DNA from: Acidimicrobiales bacterium
GTDB taxonomy: Bacteria > Actinomycetota > Acidimicrobiia > Acidimicrobiales > JAHWLA01
Assembly: GCA_035536915.1 (NCBI GenBank)
Contig: DATLNE010000020.1
Location: 79,044 to 143,043, forward strand
DNA length: 64,000 nucleotides
Reading direction: 5' to 3'
Under the pieces are notes generated by a model. The model did no database searches. It worked only from the letters and a program-made list of their open reading frames with translations, and was not told where the DNA came from. The position numbers were made by a program, and so were the translations under genes. Below are positions 19,541 through 27,885 of this stretch, piece after piece. Position 1 is the first letter of the stretch. Every line of letters begins with the position of its first letter.

Positions 19541-20460
19541 GCGTGGTCGGCGCATCGCAGGCCGGCCTCCTCGCAAGATCCGACATCCACGCCAGTGCCA
19601 TGGTCCCGAAGCGACGGGTCGCCAACTGCACCTGGCAACGGCTGCAGCGGGGCGTCTACCTGACCGGCTCGGCGCCGCCCACCTGGTGGCAGCAGCTCCG
19701 GGGCGCCACCCTGGCGGCGGGACCGAGAGCGGTGGCGTCGCACCGGGCGGCGGCCGTGCTGTGGGGCCTCGACGGCTTCCGTTCGGCCCCGCTCGAGATA
19801 CTGGTGCCGATCACATGTGGGCCGGTGCCGACAGGCGTCATCGTCCACCGCACGCGGCGCCTCGACCCGCGCGACGTGACCGTGCACAACGGCCAACCCG
19901 TCACCGTCGTGGAGCGCACCATCCTCGACCTGTGCCGCGACCGGTCGTGGCGGGTGGTCGAGGTTGCCCTTGAGAGCGCCATCCGCAAAGGGCTCACCAC
20001 GCATTCGAAGTTGCGCCGGTTCCTGGAGGAGGGCAGCCGCCAGGGGCGCAAGGGCGTGCGGAAGCTGCGCACGCTGCTCGTCCAGCGCGAGGGCGAGCGC
20101 GCCGCCGGCAGTGCGGCGGAGGTGGCGTTCCTCCGCCTCGTGCGCCTCGCCGGCCTGCCGAGGCCGAAGCGCCAACACCGCATCGCGCTCGCCCACGGGG
20201 AGGTGGCGACGGTCGACTTCGCCTGGCCCGAGGCCCGCTTCGCCGTGGAGGTCGACGGTTTCGACGCCCACGGTGGACGCGAGGCTTTTTACCGGGATCG
20301 CGCCCGCGACAACGCCATCCGCGACCGGGGCTGGGGCATGCGCCGCGTCACGCTCGACGACATCCGCCGCCGGCCGGAAACGATCGTCACCATGCTCAAC
20401 ACCGAACTGCGAAGAACCCCGTCCACCCCGCGAAGTGTGCGGATGTCGGGATCGTTGTGA
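19516..20460 (+). CDS. AbiEi-like N-terminus with DUF559 nuclease-like C-terminus
   Basis: A 314-residue protein. The N-terminal part (SQAGLLARSDI, WQRLQRGVYLTGSAPP, GPRAVASHRAAAVLWGLDG) matches the winged helix of AbiEi-type antitoxin/regulator proteins. The C-terminal third (TVDFAWPEARFAVEVDG, FYRDRARDNAIRDRGWGMRRVTLDDI) matches DUF559, a Vsr/PD-(D/E)XK-like nuclease fold with the D...EVD acidic signature. I chose ATG 19516 over 19507, which lies inside the -10. No cognate toxin lies beside it. It overlaps the odd 3' end of aceE and is framed by repeats, consistent with insertion. Common as an orphan gene in Actinomycetota; function unproven. Confidence 0.7.
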
Positions 20461-20479
20461 TCCCCAACCCCGCACACTT
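20433..20479 (+). terminator. Two-step symmetric hairpin at the 3' end of the AbiEi/DUF559 gene
   Basis: AAGTGTGCGG (20433-20442) pairs with CCGCACACTT (20470-20479); after a symmetric 5-by-5 internal loop GGGATC pairs with GATCCC around a GTTGT loop. The stop codon lies within the loop. It would end transcription before the convergent fabI, and its right arm is also the right direct repeat. Confidence 0.5.
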
Positions 20480-20500
20480 TGCAGTGGGGGGCGGCGGGGG

Positions 20501-21271
20501 TTAGGCGCCGGTGGCGTGGAAGCCGCCGTCGACGTGCACCAGCTCGCCGGTGGTGGCGGGGAACCAGTCCGACAGCAGGGCGATGCACGCCTTGGCGGCG
20601 GGTTCGGTGTCGGCGACGTCCCACCCCAGCGGCGCCCGGGTCTGCCATAGGTCCTCCATCTGCGAGAACCCGGGGATGCCGCGGGCGGCCACAGTGCGCA
20701 ACGGCCCGGCCGCCACCAGGTTGACCCGCACGTTGAGCGGGCCGAGGTCGCGAGCCAAGTACCGCGACGTCGACTCCAGCGCCGCCTTGGCCACGCCCAT
20801 CCAGTCGTAGATGGGCCACGCCACGGTGGCGTCGAAGTCGAGCCCGACGACCGAGCCGCCGCCCGCCGCCTTGAGCAGCGGCAGGCACGCCTCGGTCAAC
20901 GACTTCAACGAGTAGGCCGACACGTGCAACGCCGTCGACACGTCCTCCCACTGCGCCTTGAGGAAGTCGCCACCAAGGCACGATTCCGGCGCGAACCCAA
21001 TGGCGTGGAGCACCCCGTCGACCCGCCCCCACCGCTGCTCCAATTCGGCCGTGAGCCCGCCCAGGTGCTCGGGGTTGGTGACGTCGACCTCGAGCACGTC
21101 GGCCTCCGTCGGCAACCGACGGGACGCACGCCGCGTCAGCGACATGGCCCGTCCGAACGAGGTCAGCAGCACCTCGGCCCCCTGCTCCTGGGCCAGCCGC
21201 GCCACCGAGAAGGCGATCGAAGAATCCGTGAGCACACCGGTCACCAGCACTCGCTTGCCGTCGAGCAACAT
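20501..21271 (-). CDS. fabI: Enoyl-ACP reductase, FabI/InhA type
   Basis: A 256-residue SDR-fold enzyme that reduces trans-2-enoyl-ACP with NAD(P)H, the last step of each elongation cycle. The divergent nucleotide loop TGVLTDSSIAFSVAR is typical of FabI/InhA, as is the active-site pair Y155 and K162 (Y-x6-K in YDWMGVAK) and the GLDFD strand of InhA-like enzymes. The ATG at 21271 has AGGAGG 7 bases upstream, which overlaps the accD stop. Last gene of the fab operon. InhA-like sequence suggests an actinobacterial-type enzyme. Confidence 0.93.
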   Translation of the reverse strand: MLLDGKRVLVTGVLTDSSIAFSVARLAQEQGAEVLLTSFGRAMSLTRRASRRLPTEADVLEVDVTNPEHLGGLTAELEQRWGRVDGVLHAIGFAPESCLGGDFLKAQWEDVSTALHVSAYSLKSLTEACLPLLKAAGGGSVVGLDFDATVAWPIYDWMGVAKAALESTSRYLARDLGPLNVRVNLVAAGPLRTVAARGIPGFSQMEDLWQTRAPLGWDVADTEPAAKACIALLSDWFPATTGELVHVDGGFHATGA

Positions 21272-21279
21272 GTCGCCTC

Positions 21280-22632
21280 CTAGAGCGGGCTGTTTGAGTG
21301 GCGCCGTTGCGGCAGCCGCTCACGCTTGTTCTTCAAGGCGCGCAGGGCGCCGACCACCGCCCGCCGCGTCTCCTCCGGCGGGATGACCTCGTCGACGTAG
21401 CCCCGCTTGGCCGCCATGTCGGGCGAGCAGTAGCGGGCCGCGTAGTCGGCCTCCAGCTTGGCCCGCTCGGCCGGTTCGGTCAGCCGCTTGCCGTGCAGGA
21501 TCTGCACAGCACCGGGCGCACCCATGACGGCGAGTTCGGCCTTGGGCCAGGCGAAGCAGGCGTCGTTGCCCATGCCCTTGGAGTCCATGACGATGAACGC
21601 ACCGCCGTAGGCCTTGCGCAGCACTACGCAGATGCGCGGCACCGTCGCCGCCGCGTACGCGTGCACCAGTTCGGCCCCGTGGCGGATCATCCCCCGCCAC
21701 TCGATGTCCTTGCCCGGCTGGAACCCCGGCGTGTCGACGAAGGTGAGCAGCGGCAGGTTGAACGAGTCGCACAGCTGCACGAAGCGAGCGGCCTTCTTCG
21801 ACGCCTCGATGTCGAGGGTGCCCGCCAACTGGCACGGCTGGTTGGCGATGACCCCGACCGGCCGTCCCTCCACCGTGGCAAAGGCGGTGACGACGTTGCC
21901 CGCGTGCAGCGCCCGCACCTCGAACACCGACCCCTCGTCGACCACGTCGCGCACCACCACCCGCACGTCGTACGACGACGTGGCGGACTCGGGCACGGTG
22001 CGAGCGGCCACGTCGGAGGTCCGGTCAGCTGCGTCGTCGGTCCAATGCAGCGGCGGTTCTTCCATGTAGTTGGACGGCAGGTAGGCGAGCACGTCGGCGA
22101 CCGCGTGCAAGGCCGCTTCTTCGTCGTCGGCCACCAACGAGGCCACGCCGCTGCGCGCCGCGTGCACGGCCGCGCCGCCGAGGACCGAATGGGTAACCCG
22201 CACCCCGGTCAATTGCTCGACCACGGCCGGGCCGCTGACGTAGGCAGTCGCCTCCGCCGTCATCACCACGATGTCGGCCATGCCCAGCAGCAACGCGGGC
22301 CCCGATACGCACGGGCCCACCACGGCCAGCACGATGGGCACTGAGCCCGACGCCTGCGACAGCGCCCGGGCCACGCGCCCCCAGGCATGAAGCGACGCCA
22401 CCCCCTCGGTGACGTCGGCACCACTGGTAGCCAGCACCCCCACGATGGGCACGCCGACATCGACCGCCGTGCGCACCAAGCGCTCGATGGTCTCGCCTTC
22501 GACCGTCCCGATGGCGCCGCGGTGGGCGCCGCCGTCGAGGCGGAACCAACCGACCGTGCGCCCGTCGAACTCTCGAATGTCGGCCTCGGCCGCACCTTGG
22601 CGGCAGGCTGCGACGGCAAGCAGACGGCTCAG
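21280..22632 (-). CDS. accD: Acyl-CoA/acetyl-CoA carboxylase carboxyltransferase (AccD/PccB type)
   Basis: Carboxyltransferase of the PccB/AccD type, expected to make malonyl-CoA for the adjacent fatty-acid synthase genes; the biotin-containing subunit is not in the window. Visible are the family segments VVGPCVSGPALLLGMAD, VEGRPVGVIANQPCQLAGTL, DTPGFQPGKDIEWRGMIRHG, ICVVLRKAYGGAFIVMDSKG and the C-terminal GYVDEVIPPEETRR. It lacks about 70 N-terminal residues of a normal PccB. No ATG, GTG or TTG exists in frame between the fabF stop and TTG 22479, which would cut into the fold; CTG at 22632 in a CTGA overlap with fabF gives 450 residues and is my choice. Start uncertain. Confidence 0.85.
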   Translation of the reverse strand: MSRLLAVAACRQGAAEADIREFDGRTVGWFRLDGGAHRGAIGTVEGETIERLVRTAVDVGVPIVGVLATSGADVTEGVASLHAWGRVARALSQASGSVPIVLAVVGPCVSGPALLLGMADIVVMTAEATAYVSGPAVVEQLTGVRVTHSVLGGAAVHAARSGVASLVADDEEAALHAVADVLAYLPSNYMEEPPLHWTDDAADRTSDVAARTVPESATSSYDVRVVVRDVVDEGSVFEVRALHAGNVVTAFATVEGRPVGVIANQPCQLAGTLDIEASKKAARFVQLCDSFNLPLLTFVDTPGFQPGKDIEWRGMIRHGAELVHAYAAATVPRICVVLRKAYGGAFIVMDSKGMGNDACFAWPKAELAVMGAPGAVQILHGKRLTEPAERAKLEADYAARYCSPDMAAKRGYVDEVIPPEETRRAVVGALRALKNKRERLPQRRHSNSPL

Positions 22633-23858
22633 GACGCAGGCCCCACGATGATCGAGGCGTTGTGGCCGCCGAAGCCGAACGAGTTGGAGATGACGGGCTT
22701 GGCGCCCACCTGGCGCGGCGAACCGACCACCACGTCGAGGCTGATGTCGGGGTCGGTCTGCTCGTGGTTGGCCGTGGGCGGCACCAGGCCGTTGCCGATG
22801 GCGAGCAGCGACGCCACGGCCTCGGTGGCGCCTGCGGCGCCGATGAGGTGCCCGGTCACGCCCTTGGTCGACGTCACCGGCGGCGGCGTGCCGCCGAACA
22901 CCTTGAGCATGGCCTCGGCCTCGGCCGCGTCGTTGAGGGGCGTCGAGGTGCCGTGGGCGTTCACGTGCCCGATGTCCGCGGGCTGCAGGCCCGCGTCGGC
23001 CAATGCCAGCTCCATGCACGCCACCGCGCCGCCACCACCGGGGGCCGGCGCGGTGATGTGGTAGGCGTCGGAGTTCCGCCCATAGCCGAGGACCTCGCCG
23101 TAGATGCGGGCGCCCCGGGCCACCGCAGCGTCCCACCGCTCGAGGACGAGGAACGCCGCGCCCTCGCCCATCACGAAGCCGTCACGGGCCGCGTCGAACG
23201 GGCGCGACGCCAGCTCCGGGGCATCGCGCCGCGTGCTCAGCGCGCCCATGCGGGCGAACGCAGCCAGCGCCACCGGGGTGATGGCCGCTTCGCTGCCGCC
23301 CGCCAGCACCACGTCGGCCGAGCCGTCGCGCACCATGCGGAACCCTTCACCCAACGCGTGGGTGCCCGCCGCGCAGGCGGTGGCGATGCAGATGTTCGGG
23401 CCGGTCCACCCGTGCTTCATGCCGACCAACGCCGCGGTGGCGTTGGCCATCATCATGGGGACGAGGAAGGGGCTCACGCGGGTCGGACCCCGCTCGAACA
23501 TGACCTTCTCCTCTTCCTCCTGGGTGCTGAGGCCGCCGACGCCCGTGCCTGCCACCACGCCGCAGCGCGATGGGTCCACGTCGATGGCGCCCGCGTCCGC
23601 CATAGCGTCGACGGCCGCAGCGAAGCCGAGTTGCGCGGCGCGATCGGCGCGGCGCGACTCTTTCGGCCCGAGGTAGGCAACCGGGTCGAAGTCCTTCACC
23701 TCGCACGCGAAGCCGACCGGCAGCTCGGAGCCGTCGAACCGGCTGATCGGCGCGGCGGTGGAAACGCCCCGCAGCAGCGACGCCCAGAAGGTGTCGAGGT
23801 CGTTGCCTGCGGGCGTCTTCACGCCCAGGCCGGTGACGGCGACGCGATGCGACGTCAC
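22629..23858 (-). CDS. fabF: 3-oxoacyl-ACP synthase II (FabF)
   Basis: A 409-residue condensing enzyme that elongates acyl-ACP with malonyl-ACP. The Cys-His-His triad is present: C162 in IATACAAGTHALG, His in NAHGTSTPLND and His in KGVTGHLIGAAGA; the GFGGHNAS glycine-rich C-terminal loop also fits. The GTG at 23858 overlaps the acpP stop (GTGA). Length is normal for KAS II. Confidence 0.96.
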   Translation of the reverse strand: MTSHRVAVTGLGVKTPAGNDLDTFWASLLRGVSTAAPISRFDGSELPVGFACEVKDFDPVAYLGPKESRRADRAAQLGFAAAVDAMADAGAIDVDPSRCGVVAGTGVGGLSTQEEEEKVMFERGPTRVSPFLVPMMMANATAALVGMKHGWTGPNICIATACAAGTHALGEGFRMVRDGSADVVLAGGSEAAITPVALAAFARMGALSTRRDAPELASRPFDAARDGFVMGEGAAFLVLERWDAAVARGARIYGEVLGYGRNSDAYHITAPAPGGGGAVACMELALADAGLQPADIGHVNAHGTSTPLNDAAEAEAMLKVFGGTPPPVTSTKGVTGHLIGAAGATEAVASLLAIGNGLVPPTANHEQTDPDISLDVVVGSPRQVGAKPVISNSFGFGGHNASIIVGPAS

Positions 23859-24106
23859 GCCCGCGCCGCCACCTTCGACACGACCACGTCGATGGCTTGG
23901 CCCACGGTCTTGATGTCGGCCAGCTCTTCTTCGGGGATGGCGATGTCGAGCTTCTCCTCCAGCGCCATGACGACCTCGACCAGGTCGAGGCTGTCGGCGT
24001 CGAGGTCGTCCTTGAAGCTGGCCTGCTCGGTCACGGCGTCGGCTTCCACGCCGAGTACCTCGACGGCCACGTCACGCAGGGTCGAGAGGATGTCTTCACG
24101 GTTCAT
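23855..24106 (-). CDS. acpP: Acyl carrier protein
   Basis: An 83-residue acidic carrier protein. The phosphopantetheine site is Ser39 in DLDADSLDLVEVVMALE, the classical ACP motif. ATG at 24106 has AAGGAG at good spacing. It is separated from fabG by 56 bases carrying tandem GTTGCGAAC units, the only sizeable gap inside the operon, so it may have its own expression control; ACP is normally needed in excess. Its stop overlaps fabF. Confidence 0.97.
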   Translation of the reverse strand: MNREDILSTLRDVAVEVLGVEADAVTEQASFKDDLDADSLDLVEVVMALEEKLDIAIPEEELADIKTVGQAIDVVVSKVAARA

Positions 24107-24119
24107 GTTGCTTCTCCTT

Positions 24120-24161
24120 GTTACGAACGTTGCGAACGGTGTTGCGAACGGTGTTGCGAAA
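24120..24161. repeat. Four tandem GTTNCGAAC units between fabG and acpP
   Basis: GTTACGAAC at 24120-24128, GTTGCGAAC at 24129-24137 and 24141-24149, and a truncated GTTGCGAA at 24153-24160; the last two steps are 12 bases. They end just upstream of the acpP ribosome-binding site. They share CGAACGGT with the palindrome upstream of fabD. Either an operator array or a translational spacer. Confidence 0.6.
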
Positions 24162-24162
24162 C

Positions 24163-24909
24163 TCAGTGGCCCATGCCGAGGCCGCCGTCCACGGGGACGA
24201 CGGCTCCGGTCACGTAGCCAGATGCCTCGGAGCAGAGGAAGGCGACGACAGCCGCCACTTCCTCCGGCGTTCCGAGGCGCCCGAGCACGACCTCAGCGGC
24301 CAGTTGCTCGATGCGCTGGGGGGATAGCGCGTCGAGCATGGCGGTTGCGATCGGCCCGGGCGCCACCAGGTTGCAGGTGACGCCACGCGAGGCGAGCTCG
24401 CGGGCGACGGACCGCGTCAGGCCGATGAGGCCGGCCTTGGCGGCTGCGTAGTTGACCTGCCCGGCCGAGCCCGTGGAGCCGACAACCGACCCCACGTTCA
24501 CGATCCGGCCGTAGCGGGCCTTCATCATCCCGGGCGTGGCCCGGCGGACGGCGTAGAAGGCGCCGTCGAGATTGGTACGGAGCACTTCGCTCCACTGCTC
24601 GTCGGTCATGCGGAGCAGCAAGCCGTCGCGCGTCACCCCCGCGTTGTTGACGAGGACGGTGACCTTGCCGAGCGACAGCTCGACGGACCCGAAGGCGGCG
24701 TCGACCGACCCGGGGCGGCTGACGTCGAGCTGCACGGGCAGGCCGCGCCCGCCCGCTTCCTCGACGGCGGCGACGGTCTTGGCCGCGCCCTCGTCGTCGT
24801 GCGACCAGCCCACGGCGACGTCGTGGCCTTGCTGGGCCAGGGCCACCGCACAGGCGCGGCCGATGCCGCGCGAGGCGCCGGTGACGAAGGCGACGCGGCG
24901 CTCGCTCAC
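24163..24909 (-). CDS. fabG: 3-oxoacyl-ACP reductase (FabG)
   Basis: A 248-residue NADPH-dependent SDR enzyme that reduces 3-ketoacyl-ACP. Visible are the cofactor loop TGASRGIGRA, NNAG at 88-91, catalytic S141, Y154 and K158 (YAAAK), and the C-terminal GYVTGAVVPVDGGLGM. The GTG start at 24909 overlaps the fabH stop (GTGA); a longer upstream frame to 25308 is spurious since it lies on top of fabH. Confidence 0.95.
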   Translation of the reverse strand: MSERRVAFVTGASRGIGRACAVALAQQGHDVAVGWSHDDEGAAKTVAAVEEAGGRGLPVQLDVSRPGSVDAAFGSVELSLGKVTVLVNNAGVTRDGLLLRMTDEQWSEVLRTNLDGAFYAVRRATPGMMKARYGRIVNVGSVVGSTGSAGQVNYAAAKAGLIGLTRSVARELASRGVTCNLVAPGPIATAMLDALSPQRIEQLAAEVVLGRLGTPEEVAAVVAFLCSEASGYVTGAVVPVDGGLGMGH

Positions 24910-25844
24910 GACGCCCTCCACCGCAACACGGCACTGGCCCACGTCATGCCTGCGCCAAAGCCGCTCAACAGGACGAGGTCGCCGTCGGCGAGGTCCGCTT
25001 CGGCCAAGGCCAGGGGGATCGACGCCGCCGAGGTGTTGCCGTAGCGCTCGATGTTCAACACGGCGCGGTCCATGGGGATGCCCAGGCGGTCGGCGGCGGC
25101 CGAGATGATCCGGGTGTTGGCCTGGTGGGGCACGAACACGTCGATGTCGGCGGCCGTCACGCCGGCTTGGGCGAGCGCCTTGTTGGCCGAGTCCACCAGG
25201 GCACGCACGGCCCGGCGGAAAACTTCGGGGCCGTCCATGTGCATGTGCTGTTCGCCGAGTGGCACTTCGAGGATCGAGGCCAAGGAGCCGTCGCACCCGG
25301 TATCCCACGAGAGCAGGCCCGCTTCGCCCTCGCGGCGAGCGACGACACCCGCGCCCGCCCCGTCACCGAAGAGGATCGAGGTCCCCCGGTCGGCGGGGTC
25401 GACGATGCGCGAGAGCACCTCGGCTCCGACCACGAGCACGTTGTCAGCGCGTCCCGTCTCGACCAGCGAGGCAGCCACCCCGAGGCCGTAGACCCAGCCC
25501 GAGCACGCGGCCGTAAGGTCGAAGGCGCCGCACCGGAGGCCCAGCAGGTCCTGCACGGCCGACGACGTGGCAGGCAGCTTCTGGTCGGGCGTTGTGGTTG
25601 CCAGCACCAGCAGGCCTATGTCGTCGGGCGTGAGGCCGGCGTCCTTGACAGCCGCCGCGCCGGCGGCAGCGGCCAGCGAGGCGGTGCTGTCGTCAGGCCC
25701 GGCGACCCGCCGTTCCCTGATGCCGGTCCGGTCCACGATCCACTGGTCGTTGGTGTCGACGCGGGCTTCGAGGTCGGCGTTGGTCAATCGCCCCTCGGGC
25801 ACCGCACTCCCCAGCCCGGTGACAACGGCGCGCGCTGCCGTCAC
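24906..25844 (-). CDS. fabH: 3-oxoacyl-ACP synthase III (FabH)
   Basis: A 312-residue initiating condensing enzyme that joins acetyl-CoA (or branched acyl-CoA) to malonyl-ACP. The triad is C114 in DLTAACSGWVYGLG, His in VPHQANTRI and Asn in ERYGNTSAASIP. GTG at 25844 overlaps the stop of the lipoyl-like gene; its own stop overlaps fabG. Straight or branched primer preference cannot be told. Confidence 0.96.
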   Translation of the reverse strand: MTAARAVVTGLGSAVPEGRLTNADLEARVDTNDQWIVDRTGIRERRVAGPDDSTASLAAAAGAAAVKDAGLTPDDIGLLVLATTTPDQKLPATSSAVQDLLGLRCGAFDLTAACSGWVYGLGVAASLVETGRADNVLVVGAEVLSRIVDPADRGTSILFGDGAGAGVVARREGEAGLLSWDTGCDGSLASILEVPLGEQHMHMDGPEVFRRAVRALVDSANKALAQAGVTAADIDVFVPHQANTRIISAAADRLGIPMDRAVLNIERYGNTSAASIPLALAEADLADGDLVLLSGFGAGMTWASAVLRWRAS

Positions 25845-26113
25845 AGGGTGCGGAGCCAGGCGACGGGCTGGCTTTCGCGCACCCGCTCCCCCGACACAGC
25901 CAGCATCCCCATCAGGAACCCACGGAAGGGCGACCTGATGTGGACGGGTTCGCCGCCGACCGTCACCGTCCCGATCGACTGGCCCGCTTCCACGATCTCG
26001 CCTTCGGTGGTCACCACTTCGGGGGCCAACGGCTGGAAGACACCAAGGGCCGGGGCCACAATCACACGCTCAGGAACCAGGAGCTCCTCACCAGGTGCGA
26101 GCAGAACAGTCAT
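25841..26113 (-). CDS. Lysine-free biotinyl/lipoyl-fold-like protein in the fab operon
   Basis: A 90-residue protein between fabD and fabH. Its pattern of short strands and turns (VIVAPALGVFQPL, EGEIVEAGQSIGTVTVGGEP, IRSPFRGFLMGMLAVSGERV) resembles a biotinyl/lipoyl carrier domain, with the half-repeats and the G-x-V-x-x-G-Q turn. The residue that is normally the modified Lys in a tight turn appears as Gly (VGGEPV), and the whole protein contains no lysine at all, so it cannot be biotinylated or lipoylated. ATG at 26113 overlaps the fabD stop (ATGA) and has GGAGG upstream. A structural or regulatory role with fatty-acid synthesis is inferred from strict coupling. Confidence 0.75.
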   Translation of the reverse strand: MTVLLAPGEELLVPERVIVAPALGVFQPLAPEVVTTEGEIVEAGQSIGTVTVGGEPVHIRSPFRGFLMGMLAVSGERVRESQPVAWLRTL

Positions 26114-27009
26114 CGTCCAACCTCCATGGTCTCGGGCGTCGAGACATTGCGAACAGGAACATCGGGCACGGTGCGCTTGGCCATGCCGGCCAGGGCCGCA
26201 CCGGGGCCCACTTCGATCAGTGAGGCGACGCCGAGTGCGGCGATCGTCTCCAGGCAGGCGCGCCAGCGGACCGGCTGCACCAAGTGGTCGGCGAGGCGGC
26301 TGCGCCAACCCTCGCCGTCCGCATACGGGGTGGCGTCGCCGTTGGACACCACAGGCGCGGTGCCGGAGGCGAACGAGAGGGCGACCAGCACCGGCACAAG
26401 CGCCTCGCGGGCGTCGTCCATGAGCGGGGTGTGGAAAGCACCGCCCACGTTGAGGGGCAGCACCTTGCGCACACCTGCGGCCCGGGCCGCTTCGACGGCC
26501 AGCTCGAGGCCGGCGGGCGTGCCTGCGATCACCACTTGCCCGGGGGCGTTGTCGTTGGCCGTCCAGCAGGCGTCGGGGGCGGCGGCGCATGCGATGGCGA
26601 CCTGCTCGTCGGTGGCGCCCAGCAGGGCCGCCATCCGGCCGGGGCGGGCGTCGGCAGCGGCCTGGGTGGCGTCGGCCCGCTGGAGGGCGAAGCGGATGCC
26701 GTCTTCGAAGGAAAGCGCACCGGCGGCGATCAACGCAGTGACCTGGCCCAGCGAATGGCCGGCGAAGCAGGCGACCTCGTCGACCTCGGGGCGCACGACC
26801 TCCCACGCCAACAGCGACGCCAGTAGGACGCTCAGCTGTGCCTCACGGGTTCGTGCGGGCGCGGGGCCCACGAGCAGCGACTCCAGCGAGGCGCCCACCA
26901 CGTCTTCAGCTCGGCCGACCACTGCGTCCCAAGCCGGATGGGCTCGCCAGGGGGCGCCCATGTCCGAAGCCTGCGCGCCTTGTCCGGGGAAGAGGATCCC
27001 CACAGCCAT
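26110..27009 (-). CDS. fabD: Malonyl-CoA:ACP transacylase (FabD)
   Basis: A 299-residue acyltransferase that loads malonate from CoA onto ACP. Visible are FPGQGAQ at the N-terminus, the nucleophile S86 in GHSLGQ and the His in GGAFHTPLM. First gene of the minus-strand fab operon; ATG at 27009 has GGGAAAGG upstream, and the transcript should start near 27070 beside a palindrome shared with the divergent MerR-like regulator. A very long frame continuing upstream is chance. Confidence 0.95.
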   Translation of the reverse strand: MAVGILFPGQGAQASDMGAPWRAHPAWDAVVGRAEDVVGASLESLLVGPAPARTREAQLSVLLASLLAWEVVRPEVDEVACFAGHSLGQVTALIAAGALSFEDGIRFALQRADATQAAADARPGRMAALLGATDEQVAIACAAAPDACWTANDNAPGQVVIAGTPAGLELAVEAARAAGVRKVLPLNVGGAFHTPLMDDAREALVPVLVALSFASGTAPVVSNGDATPYADGEGWRSRLADHLVQPVRWRACLETIAALGVASLIEVGPGAALAGMAKRTVPDVPVRNVSTPETMEVGR

Positions 27010-27079
27010 ACGATGCGACCTTTCCCAGCTGGTGATCGGAGACTCCGACCAATCGCTCCCCTCAATAGTTACACAGAAA

Positions 27080-27096
27080 TCTCGAACGGTTCGAGA
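27080..27096. promoter_or_regulatory. Perfect palindrome in the fabD/MerR divergent promoter
   Basis: TCTCGAAC-G-GTTCGAGA: 8-base arms around one central base, in the 111-base gap between fabD and the divergent regulator. It lies just upstream of a TACTAT -10 (27106-27111) for the regulator, and TAACTAT on the minus strand (about 27065-27072) may be the fab -10. MerR-like proteins bind such symmetric sites, so this is the best candidate for control of the fab operon. Confidence 0.65.
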
Positions 27097-27120
27097 AATC
27101 CGTATTACTATTCGGTAGCA

Positions 27121-27882
27121 ATGATCGAGTACCGAGTCGACGAGCTGGCCTCCGCAGCAGGGATCAGCGTGGAAGTGCTCAGGTCGTACCAGTCCAAGGG
27201 ACTCGTACCGCCGCCCCGCCACACAGGCCGCGTCGCCTACTACGACGACACACACCTCGACCGGCTCAAGCTCATCCGCGACCTGAAGACACGGGGCCAT
27301 TCGCTGCGGGCCATCGCCTCGATGCTCGACAACGGCGCCGCGGCCACCCCCCAGCCCATTGCCGCGGCCGTGCTGGCTTCCGAGAACGAGACGCTCACGC
27401 TCAGCGAACTGGCGGAGCGCACCCGGGTGCCACCGGCCATGCTGCGCTCGCTGGAGGGGTCGGGCGTGCTCCGGCCGTACCGAACGGGCGAGGAACGGCG
27501 CTACACCCCGGCCGACGTGCGGGCGGTGAAGATGCTCCTCAGCCTGGTGGGCAGCGGGGTGCCCATGGAGGAGTTCATGCGGGTGGCCCGCGTGCAGTTG
27601 GAGGCGGCCGACGCGGTGGCCCAAGGCGCCGTCGAACTCTTTCTGCGCTACGTGCGCGAGCCGATGCTCGCCGCGGGCATGCCGAGCAAGGTGGAGGCCG
27701 ACCGGTTGGTGGCGGCCTTCCGCCTCACCCTGCAGGCTGCCTCCGAGCTCATCAGCTACAACTTCCAGCGCACCCTGCTCGACGCCCTCCAAGAGGAACT
27801 CGACCAGCACGGGACGCGGGCGGAGCGGGCGGCCCTGCGCAAGGACGTCGCCCGCCGCCTCAACCTGGCCAAGCCGGCCTGA
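27121..27882 (+). CDS. MerR-like transcriptional regulator with two HTH modules
   Basis: A 253-residue regulator divergent from the fab operon. The N-terminal MerR module is clear (YRVDELASAAGISVEVLRSY, then GLVPPPRHTGRVAYYDDTHLDRL and LIRDLKTRGHSLRAI). A second MerR-like HTH follows near residues 98-140 (TLSELAERTRVPPAMLRSLE, RPYRTGEERRYTPADVRAVK). The C-terminal 100 residues are helical and may sense a ligand. No Cys cluster for metals is present. ATG at 27121 has no ribosome-binding site; a leaderless start is likely. It lies 3 bases before fabZ, so it probably regulates fatty-acid synthesis, perhaps sensing an acyl intermediate; that is inference. Confidence 0.8.
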   Translation: MIEYRVDELASAAGISVEVLRSYQSKGLVPPPRHTGRVAYYDDTHLDRLKLIRDLKTRGHSLRAIASMLDNGAAATPQPIAAAVLASENETLTLSELAERTRVPPAMLRSLEGSGVLRPYRTGEERRYTPADVRAVKMLLSLVGSGVPMEEFMRVARVQLEAADAVAQGAVELFLRYVREPMLAAGMPSKVEADRLVAAFRLTLQAASELISYNFQRTLLDALQEELDQHGTRAERAALRKDVARRLNLAKPA

Positions 27883-27885
27883 GAC

